This document shows, in pieces, positions 7,029 through 16,305 of a DNA stretch of 64,000 bases; position 1 is the stretch's first letter, and each line of letters opens with the position of its first letter. Below the pieces are notes generated by a model, which did not search any database, was not told the DNA's origin, and was given only the letters and a program-made list of their open reading frames with translations. Source of the stretch: CANMUM01 sp965263365 (lineage in GTDB: Bacteria; Pseudomonadota; Alphaproteobacteria; Rhodobacterales; Rhodobacteraceae); assembly GCA_965263365.1 (NCBI GenBank), contig OZ253672.1, forward strand, positions 124,001-188,000, read 5' to 3'. The position numbers and the translations under genes were made by a program.

Positions 7029-7786
7029 CAGGTCCTCACATTGATTCCTTTTGCTGCCATATAATCGCGTGCCTGTTGGATTGTAAACTTACCAAAATGG
7101 AATATGGAGGCTGCCAATACTGCACTTGCCTTACCAATTTTGACGCCATCGACAAGATGATCAAGATTTCCGACGCCTCCTGAGGCGATCACTGGTATAT
7201 TCACAGCAAGACTTATTGTTTTTGTGAGTTCCAGATTAAAACCAGATTTTGTTCCGTCTTTATCTATGCTTGTTAATAGGATTTCGCCTGCGCCGCGTGC
7301 TTCCATTTCTTTTGCAAAATCAACAGCATCTATGCCTGTTGCGTTGCGTCCCCCGTGTGTAAAAATTTCCCATTTGTCAGGAGCTACCGTTTTGGCATCA
7401 ATTGCAACCACAATGCACTGATTTCCGAACACATTTGCGCTTTCGTTGATGACATCGGGGTTATTTACGGCAGCGGTGTTAAAAGACACTTTGTCAGCAC
7501 CCGCGAGAAGAAGTTTGCGGACATCTTCGGGCCGGCGCACTCCGCCGCCAACTGTTAGCGGCATAAAACACTGAGCCGCCGTACGCGATGCAAGATCATA
7601 TATCGTGTCGCGATTTTCATGACTTGCTGTGATATCGAGAAAGCACAATTCGTCGGCATTCTGCGCATTATATGCCTTTGCAATTTCAACCGGGTCACCT
7701 GCGTCTGTAAGCCCAACAAAATTAACCCCTTTTACAACACGTCCATCTTTTATGTCTAAACAAGGAATGATTCTGGTTTTGAGCAT
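7028..7786 (-). CDS. hisF: imidazole glycerol phosphate synthase, cyclase subunit
   Basis: 252 residues, the usual length for HisF. The (beta/alpha)8 barrel begins MLKTRIIPCLDIKDGRVVKG, with the catalytic Asp11 in CLDI and the second catalytic Asp130 in VVAIDAK; the phosphate loops TVGGGVRR and IASGGVG are present. With HisH it takes ammonia and PRFAR to imidazole glycerol phosphate and AICAR. hisH, hisA and hisB are not in the window upstream of it; a 62-base gap separates hisF from ugd, so hisF may start the transcript hisF-hisE-glycosyltransferase. Confidence 0.97.
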   Translation of the reverse strand: MLKTRIIPCLDIKDGRVVKGVNFVGLTDAGDPVEIAKAYNAQNADELCFLDITASHENRDTIYDLASRTAAQCFMPLTVGGGVRRPEDVRKLLLAGADKVSFNTAAVNNPDVINESANVFGNQCIVVAIDAKTVAPDKWEIFTHGGRNATGIDAVDFAKEMEARGAGEILLTSIDKDGTKSGFNLELTKTISLAVNIPVIASGGVGNLDHLVDGVKIGKASAVLAASIFHFGKFTIQQARDYMAAKGINVRT

Positions 7787-7848
7787 CTAATTTATCCTAA
7801 GATTTTTGTCGAAGCTAAGATTTTCTAGCGCGAAAACCATTTCTGATT

Positions 7849-9153
7849 CTAGCGCCCAACACTTAAGTAAGTTTTAAACCCAGCATTTTTTGCGCTATTT
7901 TCGTCGTAGATGTTTCTTAAATCAACGAGCGCCGCATGATTCATTAAACGTGAAAGACGCTTTAAATCAAGACCTCGAAATTCGTTCCATTCAGTAAGTA
8001 TAACGATAAGATCAGCGTTCTCTGCAGCTTTGTAAGGGTCGGTTTCCCAAGTCACATTGGGAAGTAGTTTTTCGCCCTCGTGACGGCCTTGTGGATCTGT
8101 AACGGTGACATTTGCACCGGCACCTACCAAAGCTGGAATGATTGTAAGTGACGGAGCATCACGCATGTCGTCTGTCTCGGGCTTAAATGTGACACCAAGA
8201 ATGGAGACTTTCTTGTGAGCGGGTTGATCGGAAAGTGCTACCATGATTTTATCGACCATCCGACGTTTTATGTCTTCATTGACTTTGATAACAGTCTCAA
8301 CAATATTTTGAGGCGCATTAAATTCTTGACCGATGCGCGCGAGCGCCTTTGTGTCCTTTGGAAAGCAAGAGCCGCCATAGCCTGGCCCTGCGTGTAGAAA
8401 ACGCGAGCCAATACGATCATCAAGCCCCATTCCTTTCGAAACTTGCTTAACATTAGCACCGGTTTTTTCACAAAGTGTTGCGATTTCATTGATGAAAGTG
8501 ATTTTGGTCGCCAAAAAAGCGTTGGCAGCGTATTTGATCATCTCTGCTGTTTCGAGAGAAGTGAACATGATTGGAAATTCACGTAAATATAGTGGACGAT
8601 AGATTTCACGCATAACTTCCTGCGCCTCAGAACTCTCACACCCAACAACAACGCGGTCCGGGCGCATAAAGTCTTCAATCGCGGCGCCTTCGCGCAAAAA
8701 TTCAGGATTTGAAGCGACCGCAAAACTAGCGTCTGGATTTTCTCGGTTTATAATGTTTTCAACTTCGCGGTTTGTGCCGACTGGAACAGTTGATTTTGTG
8801 ACAACGACAGTAAAGCCTTCCAGATACTTTGCGATTTCCGCTGCCGCAGCATATACAAAAGAAAGATCAGCGTGATTGTCCCCTCTACGTGTCGGCGTCC
8901 CTACAGCGATAAAAACAGCATCAGCATTCCGAACGGATTCTTTTAGCTCAGTCGTAAAATGTAATCGCTCCGCTTTCACATTTTTGTCCATGAGAATTTC
9001 AAGTCCGGGTTCGTAAATTGGCACCTCTCCTGCCTCAAGCATTTTGATTTTTTCAGAGACCTTATCGACGCAAGTGACGTCGTGACCAAAATCAGCAAAG
9101 CAAACGCCCGAAACTAAACCAACGTAACCTGTTCCTATCATTGTAATGCGCAT
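7849..9153 (-). CDS. ugd: UDP-glucose 6-dehydrogenase
   Basis: 434 residues. The N-terminal NAD-binding domain has GTGYVG at residues 7-12; the central helix domain and the catalytic loop GYGGSCFPKDTKAL, with Cys263, are intact; the C-terminal UDP-binding domain contains VTFKPETDDMRDAPS. It oxidises UDP-glucose to UDP-glucuronate with two NAD. Together with the neighbouring glycosyltransferases it suggests a glucuronate-containing surface polysaccharide. It lies 13 bases downstream of the sulfotransferase-like/hydrolase gene on the same strand and is probably cotranscribed with it. Confidence 0.95.
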   Translation of the reverse strand: MRITMIGTGYVGLVSGVCFADFGHDVTCVDKVSEKIKMLEAGEVPIYEPGLEILMDKNVKAERLHFTTELKESVRNADAVFIAVGTPTRRGDNHADLSFVYAAAAEIAKYLEGFTVVVTKSTVPVGTNREVENIINRENPDASFAVASNPEFLREGAAIEDFMRPDRVVVGCESSEAQEVMREIYRPLYLREFPIMFTSLETAEMIKYAANAFLATKITFINEIATLCEKTGANVKQVSKGMGLDDRIGSRFLHAGPGYGGSCFPKDTKALARIGQEFNAPQNIVETVIKVNEDIKRRMVDKIMVALSDQPAHKKVSILGVTFKPETDDMRDAPSLTIIPALVGAGANVTVTDPQGRHEGEKLLPNVTWETDPYKAAENADLIVILTEWNEFRGLDLKRLSRLMNHAALVDLRNIYDENSAKNAGFKTYLSVGR

Positions 9154-9166
9154 AGTTATCCTTAAT

Positions 9167-10852
9167 TTAAATTCTTGATTGTGCTTTTCTCAAAGCAATA
9201 TTGATTTTAGGAGCGTTAACCCCATTTTCCTTCAAAATGCTAGCGTATTTAACCAATAATTGATCATGACCTTTTTGCGCGAGACGTTCGACCATTTCTC
9301 TATGATAGCGTATATTGTCTTTTCTCTTACGAAGTAAGTTGTAAAATAGGCTAGGGCTTAACGTGCCATTGACCGATTGTGTAATAATGTCTTTTAATAT
9401 GCCGATTTGTAGCCATAAGCTTGCTATTCGGTGCCCAAAAAAATAACAATTGTAGATATTTAAATTGGATGCTTCTTTGAACAATTCAGCATGTTGTCGA
9501 TCGAGTTTATGAAAAGGGTCGACAAATAGGTACGCTTTGCTTGCTTTTTTAACGAGTTCTGGAGCGTAGCTATAGCGTCCCTCAAAACTACAATTTTTCT
9601 TTGCTTTGCTGTACCTTTTTTCGAATGGCGCAATTTTTGGATCCAAAGTCGCTTGTGGGCTTATCAGAATAACTTTCGAATTCGGAGCAGCAGACGAAAA
9701 TACTGCCGCGGCATAGGCGCCCATTGACGCTCCATAGAAAACGACATTGTCGAATTGATCAAAGAAGCCTTCGTCTCTTAACCCATCAAAAAAATCAAAC
9801 ACATCTTCATCTCGATACCAAGTCCAATCATGAGCCATAAGTCCAAGCATTGACCAACCTTGTTTGCTTACAAACTGATACCCCCATGGCATGCGGTCTG
9901 CGCCACCTTCAAAAACATGGTCGAGATTTTCAAAACTAACGATAAGATCTTTGCCGCCCCCGACGTAAAGGGCGCTATGCTTTGCGCCGAGATGCTTGAA
10001 AAATCCGTGTTCATCGCCAATTTGTTGAAGGTTATCTACCCAGTCAACTTTTTTTTCAGTACTTGATAGTTCTATTTGAAAAGTATTGCCTAGGATTTGG
10101 ATACCGCTACTTTGAACATCCTCCAGCATTTCAAAATCTTCTTCGAAGGCATGCAATATGTTTTGTTTGTCACGATTGGAAAAGTCATCGATAAAGTTAT
10201 TTGTTAATGATATATCGAAAAGACCCTTGGGAATATCATCAAAATTGTAGGGTTGGCCAAATATTGAATGCGTTATGAAGGCCAAGCTTTCTTTCTCGAG
10301 CGCCTTTGTGCCGATGAAATCATATTGGATATTCCCATATGATATTTCCAGAATTTGCGGGCGCCATTGCCTGCTCATGTTTAAAGCTTTGGGTTCGGAG
10401 GCAAGAATATCAAGAAATGCACTGAATGAAAGATCTCTTTCTGGATTGATACGAAGTAAGCTGGCCAGTTTCTTCCAAACGGGACCTTTATTTAATATAT
10501 GTTTGTGAAAAGCGGAAAGGGCTCTGATGTGAGGGTCCGCCACCGACGTAAATTTAAAACAGCTTTCATCATTAAGAGATTGTGATGCGGTTTTTAAATC
10601 CAGTGATCTTGCACCAACAAGTAGAAAATCACTTGGAGGTTTGTCGAGCTGTTTGCGATTGAGTGTCAGTTTTCCATTATTTCGAGAACTGTTTATTGAT
10701 TGTAAGAGGGCATATAGTGTTGGATTTGGGTCAGCCCCGCTATTTTTCATAAATGCGAATGGCCGGCAAGCGTCCGTAACATGCGACAAATGTACATTTT
10801 GTAAAAAATGGCGTCGATTATGATAATTTTTGACTACTGCTTCTAAATTCAT
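9167..10852 (-). CDS. sulfotransferase-like domain fused to alpha/beta hydrolase
   Basis: 561 residues from the ATG at 10852 (a TTG at 10885 would add 11 and overlap the previous gene). Residues about 20-220 follow the sulfotransferase_2 layout: FAFMKNSGADPNPTLYALL stands where the PAPS-binding loop (PKxAGTT) normally is, and FKFTSVADPHIRALSAF where FxRNPYxRxxSAY is; HWRPQ-like RQWRPQ and DFIG follow. The key loop residues are changed, so PAPS binding is doubtful. Residues about 270-500 are an alpha/beta hydrolase with the nucleophile elbow GASMGAY, an aspartate-containing VDPFHKLDRQHAE and a terminal-His candidate FFGHRIASLW. The family is seen near glycan genes in related bacteria; substrate unknown. 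Confidence 0.7.
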   Translation of the reverse strand: MNLEAVVKNYHNRRHFLQNVHLSHVTDACRPFAFMKNSGADPNPTLYALLQSINSSRNNGKLTLNRKQLDKPPSDFLLVGARSLDLKTASQSLNDESCFKFTSVADPHIRALSAFHKHILNKGPVWKKLASLLRINPERDLSFSAFLDILASEPKALNMSRQWRPQILEISYGNIQYDFIGTKALEKESLAFITHSIFGQPYNFDDIPKGLFDISLTNNFIDDFSNRDKQNILHAFEEDFEMLEDVQSSGIQILGNTFQIELSSTEKKVDWVDNLQQIGDEHGFFKHLGAKHSALYVGGGKDLIVSFENLDHVFEGGADRMPWGYQFVSKQGWSMLGLMAHDWTWYRDEDVFDFFDGLRDEGFFDQFDNVVFYGASMGAYAAAVFSSAAPNSKVILISPQATLDPKIAPFEKRYSKAKKNCSFEGRYSYAPELVKKASKAYLFVDPFHKLDRQHAELFKEASNLNIYNCYFFGHRIASLWLQIGILKDIITQSVNGTLSPSLFYNLLRKRKDNIRYHREMVERLAQKGHDQLLVKYASILKENGVNAPKINIALRKAQSRI

Positions 10853-10866
10853 AGATATCAATGGCC

Positions 10867-11847
10867 TTAATTTTGGCTTATACAACTTTTAACGAACTTT
10901 TTTTCGACCAAAAACTTTCGACAAATTTTGTCAACCGAATACCCTTCGACGAAATGTAGACGCTTAATATCGTTTCGAAGTTTTTTATCGTTAGGATCAT
11001 AATTTTGACGCACAATTTTAGCTGGAATTGGCGCATCATCTGGATTTATTTCATGCAATTCAAGTAGCTTATCCATAAACGAATTTTTTCGTGGTCTATT
11101 GTTTTCTTTTTCTTGAAGTCGGGGTTTCATGCGCCGAGCCCAGAAATGAATTCCATAATTTCCGTATCTTACCTCTTTCATCACGTCTTCTCGTTTACGT
11201 GTCAAAATGAGATGATTTCGAATTTTAAATGAAAGGGGATAAAAGGCGACCTCTTCTTGTGCATATTTGATTTCACCAGTTTCTTTCAGAAAGTAAGTAA
11301 CGGAAGCAGGCCCGGTAAAGCCCCAATTTTGTTCTGTTATATGGATAGGCGTGCCAGCGTCTCTCTCAGCTTCAAGCTCAGCGATTTGCGCCTTATTTAA
11401 CCACGGGGCAATTGCATATGGATCTTTAAAAAACTCGATAAGAGCGCCCAGAGTTTCTGAATCGTTTGGAAGACCTAAAACAGCATTGCACACAAGGTGG
11501 GGTTTTTTCTCCCAACCAAAAACAAAAGGCTTCACAAAATCAAACGGATGCGCGCAGTACATGTCAGCGTCAACCCAAATTTCGTCAGTTTTTTGGAGAA
11601 GGTGTAATCGCCACATATCGGCGTGAATGGCAGGGCTTCCTGTACGTGCATGACGTAACATTGGCTCCCTAGGAAAAATATCTTCTGCGTTTCCTGCTTT
11701 AACGCCTTTAGGTAAATTTTTAATCGGGTCATAGCTGTAAAGGGTGATTTCGTGACCTGCATCTGCAAAGGACTTCATGCAGAGCTGCTCTAGCCAGGTT
11801 AATTCAGGGCCGATCCAAAGGGAGGATATTTTTGGGAGTTCATTCAT
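10867..11847 (-). CDS. glycosyltransferase, DXD sugar-binding type
   Basis: 326 residues from the ATG at 11847 (a GTG at 11856 is also in frame). It resembles the GT32/alpha-1,4-galactosyltransferase superfamily: SLWIGPELTWLEQLCMKSFA at the N-terminus, then HADMWRLHLLQKTDEIWVDA with the DXD motif (DAD), and a later GFTGPASVTYFLKETG acceptor region. Family members transfer a hexose from a nucleotide sugar to a surface glycan on the cytoplasmic side. The C-terminal about 70 residues (RNDIKRLHFVEGYSVDKICR) look like a separate helical tail, unusual for the family. It is followed by the hydrolase fusion gene, 14 bases on. Confidence 0.75.
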   Translation of the reverse strand: MNELPKISSLWIGPELTWLEQLCMKSFADAGHEITLYSYDPIKNLPKGVKAGNAEDIFPREPMLRHARTGSPAIHADMWRLHLLQKTDEIWVDADMYCAHPFDFVKPFVFGWEKKPHLVCNAVLGLPNDSETLGALIEFFKDPYAIAPWLNKAQIAELEAERDAGTPIHITEQNWGFTGPASVTYFLKETGEIKYAQEEVAFYPLSFKIRNHLILTRKREDVMKEVRYGNYGIHFWARRMKPRLQEKENNRPRKNSFMDKLLELHEINPDDAPIPAKIVRQNYDPNDKKLRNDIKRLHFVEGYSVDKICRKFLVEKKFVKSCISQN

Positions 11848-11925
11848 ATATGCCACTTAAAAAATTGATGTTGCATTAACTATATGGGAATTCTTCTGAA
11901 AAGCCTAGACGGCCAGTAAGTTTTG

Positions 11926-14235
11926 TTAAGTTTTTTGAGGCGGCGGATTAAAATATCCATTTGGCTCTTGCTCGAATTTTTCAATAACTGATTGTGGTAC
12001 TGAATCGGGGCCGGTTTCGTAAACGTTCATGCCAAATCTATTGGTAAATCTTGAAAGGTTTTGTAGCCGATGAGATCTAATCTCTGCAAAGAAGTTTTGA
12101 TAGGCTTCAGTCTCTAGTAGTTGATCAATTTTTCTTTTATGGGCGGCAACGCAAGATTGATGCATTTTCGCGATTTCGGGATCCGACATTAATTTTTCTA
12201 GTTCTTGTTGCATTTTCGGTACCATGCGTTTGATTGAATGGTCTTCAACAACGTTGTGGTTCATTCTAAACCAATAGTGTAATCCTTGATCACGATCTAC
12301 GTGATTAACCCTTCCGCGATCGCGTTTGACAAGAAAGCTCTCCATTGAGCGCACCGCATAGTGATTTAATGAGACGAGATCATAACCTACTGTCGCCGTA
12401 CCCGTTCGCCAGCTTTGGCGGTAAAATGTTTCGGGTAATCGCTTGCCAGAACCATTTACCCAATTTATGTTATTTTTTTGTTCGGGTCGCAGCCCTTTGG
12501 GGCGATGAACGCCCATCTTTTTATAGAAGCCAAAATCCCTATATAGCGTTTTTACGCCCCATGCATGATGCGGAAAACGCGTGTGTGGATGTGCCGCCTG
12601 ATCGAATTGTTCAATAATAGGCTTGTCTTTAAAATCAACAATTCCAGAGTTTCCGATGAGACGCCAAGTCATCGAAATCATGTTTGCGTCTCCAATGGCT
12701 CCAAACAGTGCGTCTAGCGTTCCGTCTCCGACATGAATGTTGACATATTCGTCGACATCAAAACAAATTTTCCAGTCTGCCTGTTTAAATAATTTTGATT
12801 TGGGGGCATCGTGTAAAGCAGCGTGTTGGGGCTTAAGACCAACCTCTCGGTAGGGATTTTGTCGATGCTCAACAATTCTGCGATCATGCAAGAGGTCAAA
12901 AAAAGAATCTGTGCCGTCTTCACAATCATTTGTGTAGACTAAAAAATCATCAAATCCGATCGCGCGGTGATAGGCAATCCATTCCAGTAAGAAGGGCCCT
13001 TCGTTTTTCATCGTCGTGACAGCCAAAACTCGTCCAGAATTCGTAGCGGGAATTGAATTCAAAATAGCGGCACTTGGAGGGATGACCGGATTTCCGCCCA
13101 ATTTTTGCGTTGCGAGTTCAAGTAAAGGATCATGACTAATTAAGCCCGATTTCGGAGCTAGATTCGGATCATTGTCGCCTTCAACAATTGTTCGGAGACC
13201 CATCATTCGCCAAGTGGTCATAAATTTTTGGTCTTTTCGCTGAATTGCGCCTGCACGAAATAAATTCCAACCGACAGAGTTTCGTTTGCCTTTGGGTGCA
13301 ATTGCCCATGTTTTATTTAGACTTTTTTGTTCGAATAAAATGCAGGTATGGTCATGATGTCGAACTGTTTCTTTTTTTCGAATTTTCCAAGGGTAACATC
13401 GGCGAGCGAAAAGAGGCATGTATCCCAAGTCATCTTCTAAGACTGTATCGAATATGTTTTTATTTCCGGTTGGGACTATATCAGAAATCGGAACGCAAAT
13501 CACAGCGCGTGCGTGGCCAAGCTCACGTGCGCGCGCGATTTCATAAAGTATATTGTTCTTGAATTCTGAATGAAATGGATTGCTTTTGGGCTCGCTGAGT
13601 TTTTCTTTTCCTGGCGCGTCAGGCGCACGCCAAAGTTCGGTTTCAGAAGGTTCGTTTTTCCCCAATGGCAAATGGATTGGCATGAAAGAGATCGAGGCGT
13701 TCCCACCGTAAGATTTACAGATTTGCTTGTAAAACTCAGAGCCATCCTCACTGGGCGAAAAGCGACCGATTAGAAATACATGGTTGAGATTGTGATATTT
13801 TTCGTGAAATTGAATCCAGTCAACGACATGATCGATAGAATTCATATTTGAAACAGTAAGCGCGCAATTTTTAGAGGTGAAATTGCCTTGAGTCGACTCA
13901 AATACCTCTAACGGGAACTTTTGATTTGCGATTGTAATGATCAAGTTTTTTATGTCGTCAACGAGCGTGCTCATCTTATGCCAATCACTTGAATGTGCCT
14001 CCTGAAGAGTCACTTCGGTGTTGTTTGCGAAGATGCGTGCGCTTTTCTTGAAAATATTTATGTCAACAAAATGGGGTATAAAAATTTCGAGCTTCCAGCC
14101 ATTTCCTTCAGTAAACGCTACCGCATCTATGATCAGAGGCGCTGTGTCGTCTTGAAAAAAAACGGGTTCTTTGAAAAGACCTTTGACGATGTGTTTTGGA
14201 ACGAGTGTCGTGTTAAGATTTTGATAAATATTCAT
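11926..14235 (-). CDS. large glycosyltransferase with two GT2-like domains
   Basis: 769 residues. Residues about 405-700 form a complete Glyco_tranf_2_4-type domain: RVLAVTTMKNEGPFLLEWIA, then YHRAIGFDDFLVYTNDCEDG and ICFDVDEYVNI with the DXD motif (DVD). The N-terminal half contains a second, weaker copy of the start of that fold (ALTVSNMNSIDHVVDWIQFH, then NLNHVFLIGRFSP) without an obvious DXD. Such proteins are common in Rhodobacterales-type polysaccharide clusters and act at the cytoplasmic face. The gap to the next gene is short, so it probably leads a transcript with the downstream glycosyltransferase. Confidence 0.8.
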   Translation of the reverse strand: MNIYQNLNTTLVPKHIVKGLFKEPVFFQDDTAPLIIDAVAFTEGNGWKLEIFIPHFVDINIFKKSARIFANNTEVTLQEAHSSDWHKMSTLVDDIKNLIITIANQKFPLEVFESTQGNFTSKNCALTVSNMNSIDHVVDWIQFHEKYHNLNHVFLIGRFSPSEDGSEFYKQICKSYGGNASISFMPIHLPLGKNEPSETELWRAPDAPGKEKLSEPKSNPFHSEFKNNILYEIARARELGHARAVICVPISDIVPTGNKNIFDTVLEDDLGYMPLFARRCYPWKIRKKETVRHHDHTCILFEQKSLNKTWAIAPKGKRNSVGWNLFRAGAIQRKDQKFMTTWRMMGLRTIVEGDNDPNLAPKSGLISHDPLLELATQKLGGNPVIPPSAAILNSIPATNSGRVLAVTTMKNEGPFLLEWIAYHRAIGFDDFLVYTNDCEDGTDSFFDLLHDRRIVEHRQNPYREVGLKPQHAALHDAPKSKLFKQADWKICFDVDEYVNIHVGDGTLDALFGAIGDANMISMTWRLIGNSGIVDFKDKPIIEQFDQAAHPHTRFPHHAWGVKTLYRDFGFYKKMGVHRPKGLRPEQKNNINWVNGSGKRLPETFYRQSWRTGTATVGYDLVSLNHYAVRSMESFLVKRDRGRVNHVDRDQGLHYWFRMNHNVVEDHSIKRMVPKMQQELEKLMSDPEIAKMHQSCVAAHKRKIDQLLETEAYQNFFAEIRSHRLQNLSRFTNRFGMNVYETGPDSVPQSVIEKFEQEPNGYFNPPPQKT

Positions 14236-14286
14236 AAAATTCGATTCAAATTTTTATAGGCGAAATCAGTAGTGTTCAATTTGTGA

Positions 14287-14532
14287 TTAAATTGATGGTT
14301 TTTGCCTGCCACCTTTACGTTTAGGCTTAAATTGCTTTGAGCGTTCAGGTAGTGATTGCATAATGTTTTTGCGATCTTCGGGCGTTTTTTGAGACCATCC
14401 TGCGATTTCATACCTTGAGCGCCAGCATCCGAGGCAATGCCCATGTGTTTCATCGATTACGCATACGTTAATGCAAGGACTTTCGATTTCTTCCCTGCGC
14501 CAGATATTCTTTGTGTCACTCGAATTATTCAT
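14287..14532 (-). CDS. DUF1289 family protein
   Basis: 81 residues with the DUF1289 signature: ESPCINVCVIDETHGHCLGC, then RSRYEIAGWSQKTPEDRKNI. The four cysteines (SPCxxxC and CxGC) look like a metal site, and the C-terminus is lysine-rich. Small proteins of this family are common in proteobacteria; the function is not established. The ruvX terminator separates it from the upstream ccmI-ruvX genes, so it is likely to have its own promoter. Confidence 0.88.
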   Translation of the reverse strand: MNNSSDTKNIWRREEIESPCINVCVIDETHGHCLGCWRSRYEIAGWSQKTPEDRKNIMQSLPERSKQFKPKRKGGRQKPSI

Positions 14533-14552
14533 TCCTTTTTTCTAGCAGAAAA

Positions 14553-14587
14553 CAAATAAATAAAAAGCCCCTTCTGGTTTCAGAGGC
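14553..14587 (-). terminator. intrinsic terminator after ruvX
   Basis: On the minus strand GCCTCT (14587-14582) pairs, with one G-U, with AGGGGC-like bases at 14572-14567, loop about 9, followed by TTTTTATTTATTT. It lies just downstream of ruvX, between it and the DUF1289 gene. Confidence 0.6.
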
Positions 14588-14613
14588 AATTGAACGTAAG
14601 CACGCCAAAATTT

Positions 14614-15093
14614 TTAGACCCCAGCGTCTATAATGCGTATTCGATCAAGTGCTCCTTGAAGGATTATGGCTGCGGCAACCGCATCAATTTTTTCAGCACG
14701 CTTTGCACGACTCATATCGGCAGAAATCATCGCGCGTTCAGCTTCGACGGTACTAAGTCTTTCATCCCACAGCAGAATTGGTGGACAATTATTCTTCCAA
14801 ATATTTTTAAGGTTGTATGCAAAACCCTTTGAGGCTTGAACGCGAGGTCCATTCGTGCCATCGAGATTTTGCGGCAACCCAATGACAACGGCTCCTACAT
14901 TTTCTGCTTGAATAAGTTGCCATAGACTCTCAGCATCAACTGTAAATTTCGTTCGTTTTATGACATGCGATGGTGTGGCTATTAGGTGTAAACGGTCTGA
15001 AAGCGAGACACCGATCGTTTTTGTTCCCAAATCAAGGCCGACGATGGGGCGGTTTTTGGGTAACAGTTTAATAAATTCATCGATGTCGGTCAT
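14614..15093 (-). CDS. ruvX: RuvX/YqgF Holliday junction resolvase-like protein
   Basis: 159 residues of RNase H fold. The first acidic motif is GLDLGTKTIGVSLSD, the second region contains VVIGLPQNLDG, and WDERLSTVEAER followed by KIDAVAAAIILQ completes the family pattern with catalytic acidic residues. YqgF proteins process Holliday junctions or the 5' end of pre-16S rRNA; the role in alphaproteobacteria is by family only. It overlaps the end of ccmI by four bases. The C-terminus ends at DRIRIIDAGV. Confidence 0.93.
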   Translation of the reverse strand: MTDIDEFIKLLPKNRPIVGLDLGTKTIGVSLSDRLHLIATPSHVIKRTKFTVDAESLWQLIQAENVGAVVIGLPQNLDGTNGPRVQASKGFAYNLKNIWKNNCPPILLWDERLSTVEAERAMISADMSRAKRAEKIDAVAAAIILQGALDRIRIIDAGV

Positions 15094-16247
15094 TCGAAGA
15101 AGCTTTCAAATGCGGGATTGTTAGGGAAAATTTGTTGGGCTTCGTTAGAGATCGCATTGGCTTCCTCTTCTCGGCCAAGAACTCGAAGAGATCGAACGAG
15201 GCGTGCCCAATCCTCTGCCTTTCCACCTTCGGTTGCAAGACGTGTTTGCAATCCTTCTACCATTGTACCGATAAATTCTGCGCGCTCTTGTTCGGTCATC
15301 GATTCTGCAGCAGCGATTTGTTCAGGGCTAGGGCCGTTAGTACGAGATAGCTTTTGTTCAATTTCCTTAATTTGCTGGTCGATTTGATTCGACCAAACAG
15401 GATCTTGAATTTCTGAATTTTGGAGACCTTCAAGTGTCGTGCGCGCGTCCTCTAATTTACCCTCTTGTTTCATCGTCAAAGCCATATAGAAAATGGCCAC
15501 CTTGTGGTTTGGATCAATTCTGAGAGCTTCACGGATCGCGTTTTCAGATTCTGGTGATACATATCCATTGGCTGCCATGATCATTGTTTCTGCAAAACGG
15601 GTATGCTCATCGGCAGATAGTGGTGTTTGTGTAAGCTGGTTATATTTTTCTTGAGCTTGATAGGCGGCAACAAAATCACCCCTTCTAAATTCTATGTTGC
15701 TTAAGTGTTTATAACCGTCAGCGTCTTCTGGATTTTGTTTGATAGCGAATAATAATTTATCATAGAGAACTTTTGTGTCTTCGTCGAGTTCTGCGGGTGC
15801 GCGAACCGCATTGTTAGCAACTAAAATTTCGATCATAGTGTCTTGATTTGGACGTTCCCATTCAGCTCGTATATGTAAACCCATGTCAGGATAGTAAGGC
15901 ACGCCAACATAATAATAAGTCCCTAGGGACATAGCGAGTGTCGTCGCGATAACAAGCCAACCTACTAATTTTGGGCCTTCACGAGTGTCCGCAATATCGA
16001 ATTTATTTTTGGCGCGTCGATGGGCGCGGTTTAATTCTGAACGCATGGCTTCAAGTTGATCGTTTTCAATAACACCGTGCTGATATTGCTCCTCCAATTC
16101 GTCAATTTGAAGAGCGTGCAATGCATCAACTGCGGCATTTCTTGAGACTAGAAAACCGTGTGCGCGCGTGATTGTGAATGATAAAAGAAAAATTATTGCT
16201 GCTAAAATTACAGCTATCACGAGCCAGAATTGTATTTGATCTAACAT
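15090..16247 (-). CDS. ccmI: cytochrome c biogenesis protein CcmI
   Basis: 385 residues. An N-terminal membrane segment (WLVIAVILAAIIFLLSF), a cytoplasmic coil-containing loop (ELEEQYQHGVIENDQLEAMR), a second membrane segment (LVIATTLAMSLGTYYYVGV), and a periplasmic TPR region from about residue 160 (DADGYKHLSNIEFRRGDFVA, then NHKVAIFYMALTMKQEGKLE). CcmI hands apocytochrome c to the heme-ligation machinery. Other ccm genes are not near. It is divergent from soxB; the 160-base gap holds a terminator-like hairpin facing soxB. Confidence 0.9.
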   Translation of the reverse strand: MLDQIQFWLVIAVILAAIIFLLSFTITRAHGFLVSRNAAVDALHALQIDELEEQYQHGVIENDQLEAMRSELNRAHRRAKNKFDIADTREGPKLVGWLVIATTLAMSLGTYYYVGVPYYPDMGLHIRAEWERPNQDTMIEILVANNAVRAPAELDEDTKVLYDKLLFAIKQNPEDADGYKHLSNIEFRRGDFVAAYQAQEKYNQLTQTPLSADEHTRFAETMIMAANGYVSPESENAIREALRIDPNHKVAIFYMALTMKQEGKLEDARTTLEGLQNSEIQDPVWSNQIDQQIKEIEQKLSRTNGPSPEQIAAAESMTEQERAEFIGTMVEGLQTRLATEGGKAEDWARLVRSLRVLGREEEANAISNEAQQIFPNNPAFESFFE

Positions 16248-16305
16248 GCTAGACTATTTAGGGCGTTTATGGTTTCACATCAATGGAATTTGATAGTAAA
16301 TTCAG

